The notes: generated by a model not told the origin, from the sequence alone. A DNA stretch of 64,000 nt from Burkholderia sp. 8Y (GCF_902506145.1 NZ_LR733520.1:1212640-1276639); one strand, 5' to 3'. Counted from the stretch's first letter, positions 7,742 to 19,934 are shown. Numbers and translations are program-made.

Positions 7742-8794
7742 ATGAAGTATCGGAAACTGGGCGATTCGGGCGTCGACGTGAGCCTCATCGGGCTCGGCAC
7801 CATGACCTGGGGCGAGCAGAACACCGAAAGCGAGGCGCACGAGCAGATCGACTATGCGCTCGCGCAAGGCGTGAACCTGATCGACGCCGCCGAGATGTAC
7901 CCGGTCCCGCCGCGCCCGGAAACGCAGGGGCGCACCGAAGAGGCCATCGGCACGTGGCTCGCGAAGAACGCGGGCAAACGCGGCGACATCGTGCTCGCCA
8001 CCAAGATCGCCGGGCCCGCGCGACAGCCGCACAATCCGCGTCACATTCGCGGCGCGGGCAACCAGTTCGACCGCAAGAACATCAACGAGGCGATCGACAG
8101 CAGCCTCGAGCGCCTGCAGACGGATTACGTCGATCTGTATCAATTGCACTGGCCGGACCGCAGCACGATGACGTTCGGCCGTCCGGCGTATCCGTACATC
8201 GACGACGAATACACGGTGCCGATCGAGGAAACGCTCGCCGCGCTCGGCGATCTGGTGAAGGCGGGAAAGATTCGCTCCATCGGCGTGTCGAACGAAACGC
8301 CGTGGGGCGTCTCGCAATTCCTGCGCGCAGCGGAGAAGGCCGGGCTGCCGCGCATCGTCAGCATTCAGAATCCGTACAGTCTCGTGAATCGCACGTTCGA
8401 ACTGGGCCTGTCCGAGTTCACGCACAAGGAAGGCATCGGGTTGCTCGCATATTCGCCGCTCGCGTTCGGCTGGCTGTCGGGCAAGTACGAGGGCGGGGCG
8501 CGTCCGGCGGGCGCGCGCATCACGCTTTTCGAGCGGTTCCAGCGTTACAGCAAGCCGCAGGCGATCGCCGCGACGACGTCCTACGTCGAACTGGCGAAGC
8601 GCCACGGTATGAGCCCGGCGCAGCTCGCGCTCGCGTTCGTCAACTCGCGGCCGTTCACGACGAGCACGCTCATCGGCGCGACGTCGATGGCGCAGTTGAA
8701 GGAGAATATCGCGAGCGTGGACATCGAACTGTCCGATGAAATTCTCGCGGAGATCGAGGCGCAGCACGAACGCCAGCCGAACCCCGCGCCGTAA
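7742..8794 (+). CDS. tas: NADP(H)-dependent aldo-keto reductase, Tas type
   Basis: 350 residues. The sequence follows E. coli Tas closely in its landmarks: LGLGTMTWGEQNTESEAHEQ at the start, NLIDAAEMYPVPPRPETQG with the catalytic Asp and Tyr, ATKIAGPARQPHNP with the catalytic Lys, YQLHWPDRS with the His, and SNETPWGV and IQNPYSLVNR in the barrel. It reduces aldehydes or ketones with NADPH; the natural substrate of Tas is not settled. The start has AAGGA upstream. Divergent from the MFS gene; they may share a control region of about 200 bases. Confidence 0.9.
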   Translation: MKYRKLGDSGVDVSLIGLGTMTWGEQNTESEAHEQIDYALAQGVNLIDAAEMYPVPPRPETQGRTEEAIGTWLAKNAGKRGDIVLATKIAGPARQPHNPRHIRGAGNQFDRKNINEAIDSSLERLQTDYVDLYQLHWPDRSTMTFGRPAYPYIDDEYTVPIEETLAALGDLVKAGKIRSIGVSNETPWGVSQFLRAAEKAGLPRIVSIQNPYSLVNRTFELGLSEFTHKEGIGLLAYSPLAFGWLSGKYEGGARPAGARITLFERFQRYSKPQAIAATTSYVELAKRHGMSPAQLALAFVNSRPFTTSTLIGATSMAQLKENIASVDIELSDEILAEIEAQHERQPNPAP

Positions 8795-8870
8795 ATCCGG
8801 CCACCGCGCCGCGAATGTGTCAGCATTGACGTTCCCATGCTTTCGCGGCTCTTGAAGCCGCTTGCACGAT

Positions 8871-8913
8871 CCGGGCGAGGCTTGATCGCATCACGCGATG
8901 AAGCCTCGCCCGG
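8871..8913. other. long near-perfect hairpin in the tas-tktA gap
   Basis: CCGGGCGAGGCTT and AAGCCTCGCCCGG enclose ATCGC/GCGAT, giving a 19-base-pair stem with one G-G mismatch and a 5-base loop. A smaller hairpin (GCGGCT/AGCCGC, 8845-8861) lies just before it. Neither has a T-run. The 320-base gap 8795-9114 holds no gene; besides these hairpins and the one at 9061 nothing else was seen. Confidence 0.7.
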
Positions 8914-9060
8914 CTGAAACACCGGACGCGCAGCGAAGGCCGCGCGTTCGCGTCCTGCCGAAAGCCGCCGCGCCAGCATGAAACGGCTGCGCGCGACCGC
9001 TCGCACTCGGGCGCGGCGCCTGTTGCCAAGGCACTGCGCTTGCTCGATGGTCCTGGTTGC

Positions 9061-9087
9061 CGCTGAGGCGCCCCTCGTGCCTCAGCG
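9061..9087 (+). other. hairpin in the tktA leader
   Basis: CGCTGAGGC and GCCTCAGCG form a 9-base-pair stem with a 9-base loop. It ends about 10 bases before the tktA ribosome binding site (AAAGGAG), a position where a stem could affect translation or mRNA stability. Confidence 0.55.
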
Positions 9088-9114
9088 CGCTCTTCGAGAA
9101 AGGAGTCGTCGCTC

Positions 9115-11208
<2,094 letters not shown>

Positions 11209-11213
11209 TCGAC

Positions 11214-12194
11214 ATGCAAATTGGCATCGTAGGTTTGGGACGCATGGGCGGCAACATCGGCCGCCGCCTCATGCGGGACGCACATGAGTGCGTCGTGTAC
11301 GACCACAATCCGCAGGCCACCGACGCGCTCGCGAGCGAAGGCGCGACCGGCGCGAAGGATCTGGGCGATCTCGTGTCGAAACTCGCCGCGCCCCGCGTGA
11401 TCTGGCTGATGCTGCCTGCCGGCAAGATCACCGAGGACACGCTTGCCGATCTGCACAAGATCCTGCAAGCCGACGACGTGGTGATCGACGGCGGCAACAG
11501 CTTCTACAAGGACGATATCCGCCGCGCGGCGCAGTTCAGGGAACAGGGCGTGCATTACGTGGATGTCGGCACGTCGGGCGGCATCTGGGGGCTGGAGCGC
11601 GGCTACTGCATGATGATCGGCGGCGACGAGGCCGTCGTGCGGCGGCTCGATCCGATCTTCGCGACGCTCGCGCCCGGACGCGGCGACATTCCCGCGACGC
11701 CCGGCCGTGAAGGACGCGATCCGCGCGTCGAGAACGGCTACATGTATTGCGGGCCGGTCGGGTCGGGGCACTTCGTGAAGATGGTGCACAACGGCATCGA
11801 ATACGGGCTGATGCAGGCGTACGCGGAAGGCTTCCACATCCTGAAGCACAAGGAATCGCCCGATCTTCCGAAGAACGAACGCTATTCGCTCGACCTCGCG
11901 GATATCGCGGAAGTCTGGCGGCGCGGCAGCGTGGTGTCGTCGTGGCTCCTGGACCTGACGGCGGGCGCGCTCGCCAGCGACGGCGAGCTCGAACGCTTCT
12001 CGGTCGAAGTGGCCGACAGCGGCGAAGGGCGCTGGACGATCGAAGCGGCCATCGAGGAGGCCGTGCCCGCGCAGGTGCTGTCGGCGGCGCTGTACACGCG
12101 CTTCCGTTCGCGCGACGCCGAACTGTTCCCCGAGCGCATGCTTTCCGCGATGCGTTTCGGCTTCGGCGGCCACAAGGAGTTTCCGGTGAAGTGA
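11214..12194 (+). CDS. gnd: 6-phosphogluconate dehydrogenase, short decarboxylating type
   Basis: 326 residues, the short form of the family (the classical enzyme is about 470 residues). It oxidises 6-phosphogluconate to ribulose 5-phosphate and CO2; short forms are often NAD-dependent. N-terminal Rossmann motif [17 protein letters not shown], substrate loop [22 protein letters not shown], and the catalytic [16 protein letters not shown] with the conserved Lys and Asn. GGGGAG lies in the end of tktA. Followed by a strong terminator. With transketolase it forms a pentose phosphate unit. Confidence 0.92.
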   Translation: MQIGIVGLGRMGGNIGRRLMRDAHECVVYDHNPQATDALASEGATGAKDLGDLVSKLAAPRVIWLMLPAGKITEDTLADLHKILQADDVVIDGGNSFYKDDIRRAAQFREQGVHYVDVGTSGGIWGLERGYCMMIGGDEAVVRRLDPIFATLAPGRGDIPATPGREGRDPRVENGYMYCGPVGSGHFVKMVHNGIEYGLMQAYAEGFHILKHKESPDLPKNERYSLDLADIAEVWRRGSVVSSWLLDLTAGALASDGELERFSVEVADSGEGRWTIEAAIEEAVPAQVLSAALYTRFRSRDAELFPERMLSAMRFGFGGHKEFPVK

Positions 12195-12213
12195 CGCGCT
12201 GCGCTTCATGACA

Positions 12214-12250
12214 CGGCGATGGACCGCGACGGTCCATCGCCGTTTCTTAT
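12214..12250. terminator. strong terminator between convergent operons
   Basis: CGGCGATGGACC pairs perfectly with GGTCCATCGCCG (12-base-pair stem, 5-base loop) followed by TTTCTTATTT. It ends the tktA-gnd unit and abuts the stop of the minus-strand permease gene. Confidence 0.9.
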
Positions 12251-13092
12251 TTCATCATGCGTCGCCGGAACAGCCATGCGCAGGCGAAGAACGGCAGCAC
12301 GGCATACGCGGTCAGCACGCCCGCATGCAGCGCGAAGCCATCGAGCGGACGGCCGAGCATCGCGGGGCGAATCAGTTCGACGGCGTGGACGAGCGGCAGC
12401 GCCTGCGTCACGTGCTGCGCGAGCGCGGGCAACTGCGCCACGGGAAAGAACACGCCGGAAAGCAGCAGCATCGGCGTGAGCGCGAGCGTCTGATAGAACA
12501 TGAAGAAGTCGTAGCTCGGCGCGAGCGCGGTGACGATCATCGCGGTGCTCGCGAAGGCGAGCCCCGTCAGCACGATGACGGGCAGCGCGATGAGCATCGA
12601 CGGAAAACGGGCGTAGCCGAGCGCGCCCGCGACCAGCATGATCGCGACGCCCGACAGCACGGACTTGCTCGCGGCCCAGACCACTTCGCCAAGCACGATA
12701 TCGCCTAGCGTGAGCGGCGTGTGCATGATCGCCTCCCACGTGCGCTGCACGTGCATGCGCGAGAAGCCGGAGTACATCGCCTCGAAACTCGCGGACATCA
12801 TCACGCTCGACGCAACGGTGCCGGCTGCGAGAAACGCGATATACGACACGCCCTCGACGTGCCCGACCATCAGCCCGAGACCGAGTCCGAGGCCGAACAG
12901 ATAGATCATCGGGTCGGCGAGATTGCCGATCATCGAGGCGACAGCGAGTTTCTTCCAGACGAGGTAGTTGCGCCGCCAGACCGACATCCAGTGCGTCGCG
13001 TTGGCGGGCAGCGCGTTGGTGAACGGCGCGACCTCGCGCGGGCGCGCGCTGGCGTTCCGGGTTGCGACGCGCGGTTGATCGTAGGTTTCCAT
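12247..13092 (-). CDS. ABC-2 type transporter permease (NodJ-like)
   Basis: 281 residues with six hydrophobic segments from about residue 50. The ABC-2 signature region [21 protein letters not shown] (about residues 105-125) and the loop [20 protein letters not shown] before the last helices are typical of NodJ and daunorubicin-type export permeases. The first 35 residues are hydrophilic. Its start lies six bases after the stop of the ATPase gene upstream, so the two form an export pair. The substrate is unknown; there is no nodulation gene nearby. Confidence 0.87.
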   Translation of the reverse strand: METYDQPRVATRNASARPREVAPFTNALPANATHWMSVWRRNYLVWKKLAVASMIGNLADPMIYLFGLGLGLGLMVGHVEGVSYIAFLAAGTVASSVMMSASFEAMYSGFSRMHVQRTWEAIMHTPLTLGDIVLGEVVWAASKSVLSGVAIMLVAGALGYARFPSMLIALPVIVLTGLAFASTAMIVTALAPSYDFFMFYQTLALTPMLLLSGVFFPVAQLPALAQHVTQALPLVHAVELIRPAMLGRPLDGFALHAGVLTAYAVLPFFACAWLFRRRMMK

Positions 13093-13098
13093 CGCGTT

Positions 13099-14052
13099 TC
13101 AATCCACCATTTCGCGCCCGGTCAGGCGCAGAAAGACGTCTTCCAGATTCGCCGGACGATGCAGATAACGCACGCCTTCGCGCCCCTTGACGCGCGCATG
13201 CACGGCTTGCGGATCGTCGACGTAGCAAAAGAGCGTCTCACCGCTCACTTCCATGCGCTCGACGAGCGGCGCCAATTCCGCGGCGAGCGCCTGCGGATCG
13301 GGGCCGTAAATCTCGATCACGTCTGAGCCGATCACCGACGCGATCAGGTCGCGCGGCCGTCCTTCCGTGATCTTTCGGCCTTCTTCGATGACGCAGACGC
13401 GGTCGCACAGGCGCTCGGCTTCTTCCATGAAATGCGTCGTGAGCAGCATGGTCTTGCCGCGCGCGAGCAGCGAGCGCAGCCGCTCCCAGATCAGATGGCG
13501 CGCTTGGGGATCGAGGCCGGTCGTGGGCTCGTCCATGATCAGGACGTCGGGATCGTTGACGAGGGCGCGCGCCAGCGTGAGGCGCCGCTTCATGCCGCCG
13601 GACAATTCGCCGACGCGCGCATCCGCCTTGTTTTCGAGCCGCGCGAATTCGAGCAGCGACGGCACGAGCGCGTCCATGCGCGCGCCCGCGATGCCGAAGT
13701 AGCGGCCGAAGACGACGAGGTTCTCGCGCACGCTGAAGTCGGGATCGAGGTTATCGAACTGCGGCACGACGCCGACGCGCTCGCGGGCGAAACGCGCACG
13801 CGACGGCACCGGTTCTCCGACGAGCCGGATCGTTCCGTGATCGGGCGATGTCATGCCGAGCAGCATCTTGAGCGTCGTCGTCTTGCCCGCGCCGTTCGGG
13901 CCGAGCAGGCCGAAGCATTCGCCTGGGCGCACGTCGAAGGACAGGCCGTCGACGACGTTTTTCGCGCCGTAGCGTTTTACGACTTCGCTGAATTCGATTG
14001 CGGGCGCGCCGTCCGATTCGGCCTCGCGCTCGAGCGATGTGCGCTGTGTCAT
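13099..14052 (-). CDS. ABC transporter ATP-binding protein (NodI-like)
   Basis: 317 residues. Walker [18 protein letters not shown]-loop [17 protein letters not shown], signature [17 protein letters not shown], Walker [17 protein letters not shown] and switch His in [13 protein letters not shown]. The C-terminal 80 residues match the extension of drug-export ATPases (DrrA/NodI type). The start at [15 protein letters not shown] has AGGAAA upstream. It pairs with the permease gene that follows after six bases and would energise export from the inner leaflet; what is exported is not known. Confidence 0.9.
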   Translation of the reverse strand: MTQRTSLEREAESDGAPAIEFSEVVKRYGAKNVVDGLSFDVRPGECFGLLGPNGAGKTTTLKMLLGMTSPDHGTIRLVGEPVPSRARFARERVGVVPQFDNLDPDFSVRENLVVFGRYFGIAGARMDALVPSLLEFARLENKADARVGELSGGMKRRLTLARALVNDPDVLIMDEPTTGLDPQARHLIWERLRSLLARGKTMLLTTHFMEEAERLCDRVCVIEEGRKITEGRPRDLIASVIGSDVIEIYGPDPQALAAELAPLVERMEVSGETLFCYVDDPQAVHARVKGREGVRYLHRPANLEDVFLRLTGREMVD

Positions 14053-14347
14053 GCGTTTCCTGCGGGGGAAATCCAGCGAGCTAGTGTAATCGAATGCACC
14101 AGTGCGGCGCTTGAGTCGAGCCGAAGCGGTGCTTCTCATTCGTGACGAGAATTGGCCGATGTCGGGGAATCCTTATACGGCGGGCGTTGCGGGCGTCTGG
14201 CACGGAGCCAGCTAGCGATTTGTCGGGCAAAGTGCGCGTCGGCGCGCCGCTGCAGGAAGTTAGCGTTTTCCATCGTTGCCACGTCCGTCGCGGCACAGGA
14301 TCATGAAGTTAAGCCGCAGTCAATCTGCGCTGCGGCAGGGAGGCATG

Positions 14348-14857
14348 ATGACAAGTTACAGAAAAATTCTGCTGTGCTACGACGGTTCCAGAGAAGGCCG
14401 CAAGGCGCTGCGCCAGGGCGCGAATCTGGCGCTCGATCTCAACGCCGAAACGCACGTGCTCGCCGTGGTGGACATGCGATCGAGCATCGCGCAGAGCGCC
14501 GGATTGCTCACCGACATGGCGTGCGGGCGCTTCGAAGATGCGGCGCGCGACATTCTGCAAGAAGGCGTCGACTGGCTTCGCGAGCGCGGCGTGCCCGCGC
14601 AGGGACATTTCGCGTTCGGCCATCCGATCGACGAGATTGCCGCGCTGGCCGACAGCCTCAAAGTCGATCTCGTCGTGGTCGGACACCGTTGCCGCAGCGG
14701 GCTCGCACGATGGTGGATGGGCGCGGGCAACACGCCGTTGCTCGATCGCGTGTCGTGCAGCATTCTCGTCGCCGTGTGTCAGGCGGGCGAATCGGCCGAA
14801 GCAGAAGACGCCGCCGCGTATGCCGCCAAGCCAGTGAAGGCCGAAGCGGGCGCCTGA
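14348..14857 (+). CDS. universal stress protein (UspA family)
   Basis: 169 residues. The Usp fold is visible: YRKILLCYDGSREGRKAL at the start, HVLAVVDMR as second strand, VDLVVVGHRCRSGLARWWMG with the ATP-loop pattern G-x2-G-x9-G partly kept, and LDRVSCSILVAV at the end. A 25-residue Ala/Glu-rich tail is extra. GGGAGG precedes the start; an ATG one codon upstream (14345) is also possible. Such proteins bind ATP and help survival in stress; the specific role here is unknown. It stands alone, divergent from the ABC exporter. Confidence 0.85.
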   Translation: MTSYRKILLCYDGSREGRKALRQGANLALDLNAETHVLAVVDMRSSIAQSAGLLTDMACGRFEDAARDILQEGVDWLRERGVPAQGHFAFGHPIDEIAALADSLKVDLVVVGHRCRSGLARWWMGAGNTPLLDRVSCSILVAVCQAGESAEAEDAAAYAAKPVKAEAGA

Positions 14858-14887
14858 GCGTCCGACTCGACGGTCCGTGAAGGCGCG

Positions 14888-15487
14888 TCAGCCGTTGAGA
14901 TCGACGGCGACGAGCTTCCACGACACCAGGCCGCAGCGGTGGAAGATGGCGGAATAGCGGGCATCGCCGGCGCCGTGCTGGTAGGTCACGACGAACGTGT
15001 TGATGTCGCGATAGCCAGCCGTTGTCTGCGGCGGTTGCCGGGACACGTCCGGCGCGGGCGCGCTCGCGGGCATGGGCGCGGGCACGGGCACATGCGCATC
15101 GGCTTGCCGGGGCGCGGGCGGACGTTCACCGGGATTGCCGCGCGGCGGTATGCCGTTGAGGATTGCTGCGACCCCGTCCGGCGTCGCATACGAATCCACG
15201 AACGGGCCGACCAGCGCCGCACCGATCATCGCGCCGATCATCGCGAGCGGGTTGCCGCTCTTCTGCACATCGATGCGCCGGGTGAGCAGCGCGGCGATCT
15301 GATCCTTCAGGCTTGCGCGCAGCGCCGGGAAATCGACGTATTCGTTCACTGCTTGGGCGTCTCGCGCGTCGGCGGCGCGCTTGACGCGATCCAGTGCGAT
15401 ATACGGCGACGCGTACACGAAACCGAGCGCCGCGACGACGAGGACAACAGCGAGCGTACTGGCAATGAAGCGAGCGGTGCGGGACAT
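14888..15487 (-). CDS. DUF2939-type membrane-anchored protein
   Basis: 199 residues. A single N-terminal membrane segment (FIASTLAVVLVVAALGFVYA) is followed by SPYIALDRVKRAADARDAQA and VNEYVDFPALRASLKDQ, the pattern I associate with DUF2939. A Pro/Ala-rich linker (about residues 115-150) precedes a C-terminal domain with INTFVVTYQHGAG and ending SWKLVAVDLNG. The function of the family is unknown; the bulk is probably periplasmic. Converges on the universal stress protein gene. Confidence 0.75.
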   Translation of the reverse strand: MSRTARFIASTLAVVLVVAALGFVYASPYIALDRVKRAADARDAQAVNEYVDFPALRASLKDQIAALLTRRIDVQKSGNPLAMIGAMIGAALVGPFVDSYATPDGVAAILNGIPPRGNPGERPPAPRQADAHVPVPAPMPASAPAPDVSRQPPQTTAGYRDINTFVVTYQHGAGDARYSAIFHRCGLVSWKLVAVDLNG

Positions 15488-15582
15488 GCGAAGGACAAGC
15501 CTCTATCGGAACTCGATGCAGAATTGACCATGCCGACGCCCGATAGATTCCGCGACCGCAACGCCAACTGAGCGCCGCAAGC

Positions 15583-15921
15583 TCAGGCGAGGGTTCCGCC
15601 CGCGAGGCCGGCGCGCTCTTCGTCGATGCAGCGGTCGATCATGCGCGACACTTCGCCAATGTTGCCAACCATGATGAGCCGCGACTCGCTTCGATAGACC
15701 CGCACCGGCGCGGGCCGTGCCGGCTCCACGTGGACCGTCTGCGTAAGCGACACCCGTGCGAAAGCGGGCTGACGCGACGGCAGCGCGGGCATGGAATCGA
15801 AGAGATCCGGCGCGGCTTCCGCCCGCGAAGACGCGGCGCTCCCGCAGGAGATCAACGCACGCAGATGGCGCAGACGGCCGAATTGACGAAAGGGCAGCAA
15901 ACGGGCAAAACGTTCCATCAT
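15583..15921 (-). CDS. protein of unknown function downstream of lexA
   Basis: 112 residues from an ATG preceded by GGAGAG. The N-terminal third is basic and the middle Pro/Ala-rich. The end is the most ordered part (RVYRSESRLIMVGNIGEVSR, then MIDRCIDEE). No domain recognised. It lies 136 bases after lexA on the same strand. No further CTGT-N8-ACAG box was seen in the gap, so any SOS control would have to come by read-through. A SulA-type role was considered, but there is no similarity I can see. Confidence 0.55.
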   Translation of the reverse strand: MMERFARLLPFRQFGRLRHLRALISCGSAASSRAEAAPDLFDSMPALPSRQPAFARVSLTQTVHVEPARPAPVRVYRSESRLIMVGNIGEVSRMIDRCIDEERAGLAGGTLA

Positions 15922-16057
15922 GACTCTCCAGACGATAGGACGCACCGCGGCATGCCGCGAGCGGCTGCCGTTCGTGCTAGATGTACTCGAAACGCGCCGC
16001 GTCTTGCGTGGCGTGGAATAGGCGTAAGCGACGATTCGTAGCCGCTGCCGCCCCTGA

Positions 16058-16726
16058 CTAGAATTCGCCCGAGCGGATCAGGCCGACCGCAATGCCTTCG
16101 AGCGCGAATTCCCCGCTGCCCGAGCGCACGAAGATATTCTCGTAGTCCGGATTCTCCGCGATCAATTCGACGCCGTCCGGGCGTCGCTTCCAACGCTTGA
16201 CCGTGACGTCGTCGCCGAGCCGCGCAACGACGATTTGCCCGTCTTTCGCTTCCGTGCGCTTCTGAACCGCAAGCAGGTCGCCGTCCAGAATGCCGGCGTC
16301 GCGCATGGATAGGCCGCGCACTTTCAGCAGGTAGTCGGGCTTGCTCGAGAACAGCGCCGGATCGCACGCGTAATGTTGAGAGATGTGCTCTTGCGCGAGG
16401 ATTGGACTGCCCGCCGCCACGCGCCCGACGAGCGGCAACGAAAGCTGCATGATGCTCGCGTGGGGCAGTGTGAACTGGTGCGGAACGTCTTCAGAGCGGC
16501 CCGCGTCCCCGATCAGGCGGATGCCGCGCGAGGAACCCGCCGCCAGTTCGATCACACCCTTGCGCGCCAGCGCCCGCAGATGTTCTTCCGCCGAGTTGGC
16601 AGAGCTGAAGCCAAGCTCGGCGGCAATCTCCGCGCGTGTCGGTGGAAAGCCGGTGCGCTCGATTGCGCGCTGGAGCAGTTCGAAGACCTGCTGCTGACGC
16701 GCGGTAAGTTTTGAGGTTCTGGTCAC
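16058..16726 (-). CDS. lexA: LexA, SOS response repressor
   Basis: 222 residues. The N-terminal winged helix starts [20 protein letters not shown] and has [20 protein letters not shown] as recognition region. The self-cleavage site is VAAGSP (between Ala105 and Gly106), with catalytic Ser140 in RGLSMRD and Lys177 in VTVKRW. RecA filaments on single-stranded DNA trigger cleavage. The GTG at 16726 is chosen as start: a TTG 11 codons upstream would lie inside an SOS box, while GTG has GAGAGG nine bases upstream and gives the usual N-terminus. Autoregulated through two boxes upstream. Confidence 0.96.
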   Translation of the reverse strand: MTRTSKLTARQQQVFELLQRAIERTGFPPTRAEIAAELGFSSANSAEEHLRALARKGVIELAAGSSRGIRLIGDAGRSEDVPHQFTLPHASIMQLSLPLVGRVAAGSPILAQEHISQHYACDPALFSSKPDYLLKVRGLSMRDAGILDGDLLAVQKRTEAKDGQIVVARLGDDVTVKRWKRRPDGVELIAENPDYENIFVRSGSGEFALEGIAVGLIRSGEF

Positions 16727-16746
16727 TGGCTCGGGCCTCTCATGCA

Positions 16747-16762
16747 CTGTATGGATCAACAG
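16747..16762 (-). promoter_or_regulatory. LexA operator (SOS box), proximal
   Basis: CTGTATGGATCAACAG fits CTGT-N8-ACAG. It lies 20 bases from the second box (start to start), close to the two-turn spacing of the tandem boxes known at E. coli lexA. Less symmetrical in its middle than the distal box. Confidence 0.75.
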
Positions 16763-16766
16763 ATGA

Positions 16767-16782
16767 CTGTATTTTTATACAG
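16767..16782 (-). promoter_or_regulatory. LexA operator (SOS box), distal
   Basis: CTGTATTTTTATACAG, a perfect CTGT-N8-ACAG site with an AT-only core and nearly full dyad symmetry. It covers the probable -10 region of the lexA promoter. Confidence 0.93.
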
Positions 16783-16799
16783 TATTCCGCGCTTTTCAA
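16772..16799 (-). promoter_or_regulatory. probable lexA promoter
   Basis: On the minus strand TTGAAA (16794-16799) lies 16 bases from TAAAAA (16772-16777). The -10 is inside the distal SOS box, which explains repression by LexA. Confidence 0.55.
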
Positions 16800-16882
16800 G
16801 CATTACTTTAAGTTCTACTCGAAACGTCCCCGGTCAGAAGCGTTCCGGGTTGCGCGCGCGTCGCGACGACGCTTTAGCAGCT

Positions 16883-16911
16883 TTGAATATAAAAGACTGA
16901 AAAACGATTAT
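16883..16911 (+). promoter_or_regulatory. possible promoter of the sulfate transport operon
   Basis: TTGAAT (16883-16888) and GATTAT (16906-16911) with a 17-base spacer, each with four of six consensus matches, in an AT-rich island (16881-16925) unlike the surrounding DNA. Such an AT-rich stretch before sbp is where CysB would be expected to bind, but no CysB site can be defined by eye. Confidence 0.35.
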
Positions 16912-16974
16912 TTCTATTCATATAGGAGCGTCGATAGACTGATTCCGTCAATTGGATAAGACGGAGAACGGGGA

Positions 16975-18021
16975 ATGCAAAGCATCAAGGCGGGATTGGG
17001 GACCAGCTTACGAAGGGCCTTGACGGCGCTCGCGCTGACGGCTGCCGGCATCGGCGCACTCGCCGCGACGAGCGCGCCGACGCAAGCCCAGACATCGTTT
17101 CTGAATGTGTCGTACGACCCGACGCGCGAGTTGTATCAGGACTTCAACCAGGCGTTCGCCAAGAAGTGGAAAGCGCAGACGGGCGAAACCGTCACGTTCA
17201 AACAGTCGCACGGCGGCTCGGGCGGACAGGCGCGCGCGGTGCTCGACGGCTTGCAGGCCGACGTCGTGACACTCGCGCTCGCCTACGACATCGACGCGCT
17301 CGCGGGCAAGGGACTCGTCGCCGCCGACTGGCAAAAGCGTCTGCCCGACAACGCCTCGCCGTACACGTCGACGATCGTGTTTCTCGTGCGCAAGGGCAAC
17401 CCGAAGCACATCAAGGACTGGGACGATCTCGCGAAGCCGGGCGTTTCGATCGTGACGCCGAACCCGAAAACCTCGGGCGGGGCGCGCTGGAACTATCTCG
17501 CCGCATGGGCCTACGCGCAGCACAAGCCGGGCGGCAACGAGCAGACCGCGAAGGACTTCGTCGCGAAGCTGTACAAGAACGCGGGCGTGCTCGACTCCGG
17601 CGCACGGGGAGCCACGACGAGCTTCGTGCAGCGCGGCCAGGGCGATGTGCTGATCGCGTGGGAGAACGAGGCGTTTCTCTCGCTGAAGGAGTTCGGACCC
17701 GAGAAGTTCGAGATCGTGGTGCCGTCGGCGAGCATCCTGGCCGAGCCGCCCGTCGCCGTGGTGGACAAGGTGGTCGACAAGCACGGCACGCGCAAGCTCG
17801 CCGACGCGTACCTGAAATATCTGTATAGCGACGAAGGCCAGCAGATCGCCGCGCGCAACTTCTATCGTCCGCGCTCGGACAAGGTGCCTGCCGACCTCAC
17901 GAAGCAGTTCCCGAAGATCAAGCTCTATACCATCGACGACACCTTCGGCGGCTGGGCCAAGGCGCAGAAGAGGCATTTCGCCGATGGCGGTGTGTTCGAT
18001 TCGATCTATCAGCCGCAATAA
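16975..18021 (+). CDS. sbp: periplasmic sulfate-binding protein
   Basis: 348 residues with a signal peptide of about 38 residues ([20 protein letters not shown]... TQAQ). The mature part starts [20 protein letters not shown] and has [24 protein letters not shown] and [15 protein letters not shown], the sulfate-contacting loops of the Sbp/CysP family. It captures sulfate (possibly thiosulfate) in the periplasm and passes it to CysT-CysW-CysA. Sbp and CysP cannot be separated with certainty by eye. First gene of the operon. Confidence 0.93.
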   Translation: MQSIKAGLGTSLRRALTALALTAAGIGALAATSAPTQAQTSFLNVSYDPTRELYQDFNQAFAKKWKAQTGETVTFKQSHGGSGGQARAVLDGLQADVVTLALAYDIDALAGKGLVAADWQKRLPDNASPYTSTIVFLVRKGNPKHIKDWDDLAKPGVSIVTPNPKTSGGARWNYLAAWAYAQHKPGGNEQTAKDFVAKLYKNAGVLDSGARGATTSFVQRGQGDVLIAWENEAFLSLKEFGPEKFEIVVPSASILAEPPVAVVDKVVDKHGTRKLADAYLKYLYSDEGQQIAARNFYRPRSDKVPADLTKQFPKIKLYTIDDTFGGWAKAQKRHFADGGVFDSIYQPQ

Positions 18022-18126
18022 GCGCAAAACGTAAGCAAACCGAAGCGGCGCGCCATGACGCCGCCGGTCACACAAGCATTCGATGACACGCGCTCCCCGG
18101 CGCACTGGAACAGGACGAAAGCAAGG

Positions 18127-19020
18127 ATGACGACTTTCACTCTGCGCAAGCCGAGCGCGCTACCGGGCTTCGGCCTGACGCTCGGCATCACGCTCGCGTA
18201 TTTGAGCCTCGTGGTGCTCATTCCGCTTGCCGCCACGTTCGCGAAGACGGCGACGCTCGACTGGACGCAGTTCGTGCGCGCGGTGACAGCGCCGCGCGTG
18301 CTGGCGTCGTATCGGCTGACCTTCAGCGCGGCGCTCGGCGGGGCGCTCATCAACGCGGTATTCGGCTTTCTCGTCGCGTGGGTGCTCGTGCGCTATACGT
18401 TTCCGATGAAACGCATCGTCGATGCCATCGTCGATCTTCCGTTCGCGCTGCCGACGTCCGTCGCGGGCATCTCGCTCGCGGCCGTGTACGCGGGCAATGG
18501 CTGGATCGGGCAATATCTCGCGCCGCTCGGCATCAAGGTTGCGTTCACGCCGCTGGGCGTGCTGGTCGCGCTGACCTTCATCGGCTTGCCGTTCGTGGTC
18601 CGAACGGTGCAGCCGGTGCTGGAGGACTTTGAGCGCGAGCAGGAAGAAGCCGCCGCGTGCCTCGGCGCGACGCGCTGGCTGACGTTTCGCCGCGTCGTCT
18701 TGCCGTCGCTCTTTCCCGCGCTTCTGACTGGCTTCGCGCTCGCTTTTGCGCGTGCGCTCGGCGAATATGGCTCGGTGATTTTCATCGCGGGCAACGTGCC
18801 GATGAAATCGGAAATCACGTCGCTTCTCATCATCACGAAGCTCGAACAATACGACTATGCAGGCGCGACCGCGCTCGCTGTCGTCATGCTGTGCGTGTCC
18901 TTTCTGATGCTGCTGCTCATCAACACGCTGCAATGGTTCCTGCAACGGCGCACGAGCCGCACGGGCGCCATCCCCGCGCACGCTGCGCACGTCGCTTCCG
19001 CGCAAGGGAGCCACGCATGA
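18127..19020 (+). CDS. cysT: sulfate ABC transporter permease CysT (CysU)
   Basis: 297 residues with six membrane segments. The EAA loop that docks the ATPase reads [21 protein letters not shown] in outline (residues about 175-195), and [18 protein letters not shown] is typical of CysT. Start taken at [16 protein letters not shown]; an ATG at 18055 in frame would add 24 hydrophilic residues and is less likely. Forms the channel with CysW; the stop overlaps the cysW start by four bases (ATGA). Confidence 0.93.
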   Translation: MTTFTLRKPSALPGFGLTLGITLAYLSLVVLIPLAATFAKTATLDWTQFVRAVTAPRVLASYRLTFSAALGGALINAVFGFLVAWVLVRYTFPMKRIVDAIVDLPFALPTSVAGISLAAVYAGNGWIGQYLAPLGIKVAFTPLGVLVALTFIGLPFVVRTVQPVLEDFEREQEEAAACLGATRWLTFRRVVLPSLFPALLTGFALAFARALGEYGSVIFIAGNVPMKSEITSLLIITKLEQYDYAGATALAVVMLCVSFLMLLLINTLQWFLQRRTSRTGAIPAHAAHVASAQGSHA

Positions 19021-19919
19021 GCACGCCCGACACCAAAGCCATCGCGATCAACACCGCCGCGCCGCGCGACGCGCGCACTCTCGATCCGGTGACGGAGTCC
19101 CGCGCGGTGCGCTGGCTGCTCACGGGCATCGCGCTCCTTTTCCTCGCGCTCTTTCTCGTGGTGCCGCTCGTCGCGGTGTTCGCGCAGGCGTTCGCCAAGG
19201 GCATCGACTATTACTTCGAGTCGCTGAAGGACCCGGACGCATGGTCCGCCATCAAGCTCACGCTGATGACGGCGGCGATTGCCGTGCCGCTCAATGTCGT
19301 GTTCGGGCTCGCGGCGTCGTGGGCCATCGCGAAGTTCGAGTTTCGCGGCAAGGCGCTGCTGACCACGCTCATCGACTTGCCGTTTTCCGTTTCACCCGTG
19401 ATTTCCGGCCTGATCTACGTCTTGATGTTCGGCGCGCAGGGCTGGTTCGGTCCGTGGCTCGCGGCGCATGACGTCCAGATCATCTTCGCGGTGCCGGGCA
19501 TCGTGCTCGCGACCATCTTCGTGACGTTTCCGTTCGTCGCGCGCGAGCTGATTCCGCTGATGCAGGCGCAAGGCAACGACGAGGAAGAAGCCGCGCACGT
19601 GCTCGGCGCCTCGGGCTGGCAGATCTTTCGTCGCGTGACATTGCCGAACGTGAAGTGGGGCCTGCTGTACGGCGTGATTCTCTGCAACGCGCGCGCGATG
19701 GGCGAATTCGGCGCGGTGTCGGTCGTATCGGGCCATATTCGCGGACAAACCGACACCATGCCGCTGCACGTCGAGATCCTCTACAACGAATACAACTTCT
19801 CGGCCGCCTTCGCGGTGGCCTCGCTGCTCGCGTTGCTCGCGCTCGTGACGCTCGGCTTGAAGCTCGTCGCGGAACGGCGCATGTCGCGAACGCTCGCCGA
19901 TAGCGGCGCAAAGAACTAA
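19017..19919 (+). CDS. cysW: sulfate ABC transporter permease CysW
   Basis: 300 residues, six membrane segments after a 35-residue cytoplasmic lead. The CysW marks are [21 protein letters not shown], the EAA loop with [22 protein letters not shown], and [18 protein letters not shown]. Translationally coupled to cysT (ATGA overlap) with GGGAG upstream. Partner of CysT in the inner membrane sulfate channel; the ATPase gene follows after 15 bases. Confidence 0.95.
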   Translation: MSTPDTKAIAINTAAPRDARTLDPVTESRAVRWLLTGIALLFLALFLVVPLVAVFAQAFAKGIDYYFESLKDPDAWSAIKLTLMTAAIAVPLNVVFGLAASWAIAKFEFRGKALLTTLIDLPFSVSPVISGLIYVLMFGAQGWFGPWLAAHDVQIIFAVPGIVLATIFVTFPFVARELIPLMQAQGNDEEEAAHVLGASGWQIFRRVTLPNVKWGLLYGVILCNARAMGEFGAVSVVSGHIRGQTDTMPLHVEILYNEYNFSAAFAVASLLALLALVTLGLKLVAERRMSRTLADSGAKN

Positions 19920-19934
19920 GGGACACGAAAAATC

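Noticed and set aside
12247..14052. Nodulation genes nodI/nodJ
   Set aside because: The pair resembles NodI/NodJ in family, but no nod genes are nearby and such exporters are widespread; only a general export role is supported.
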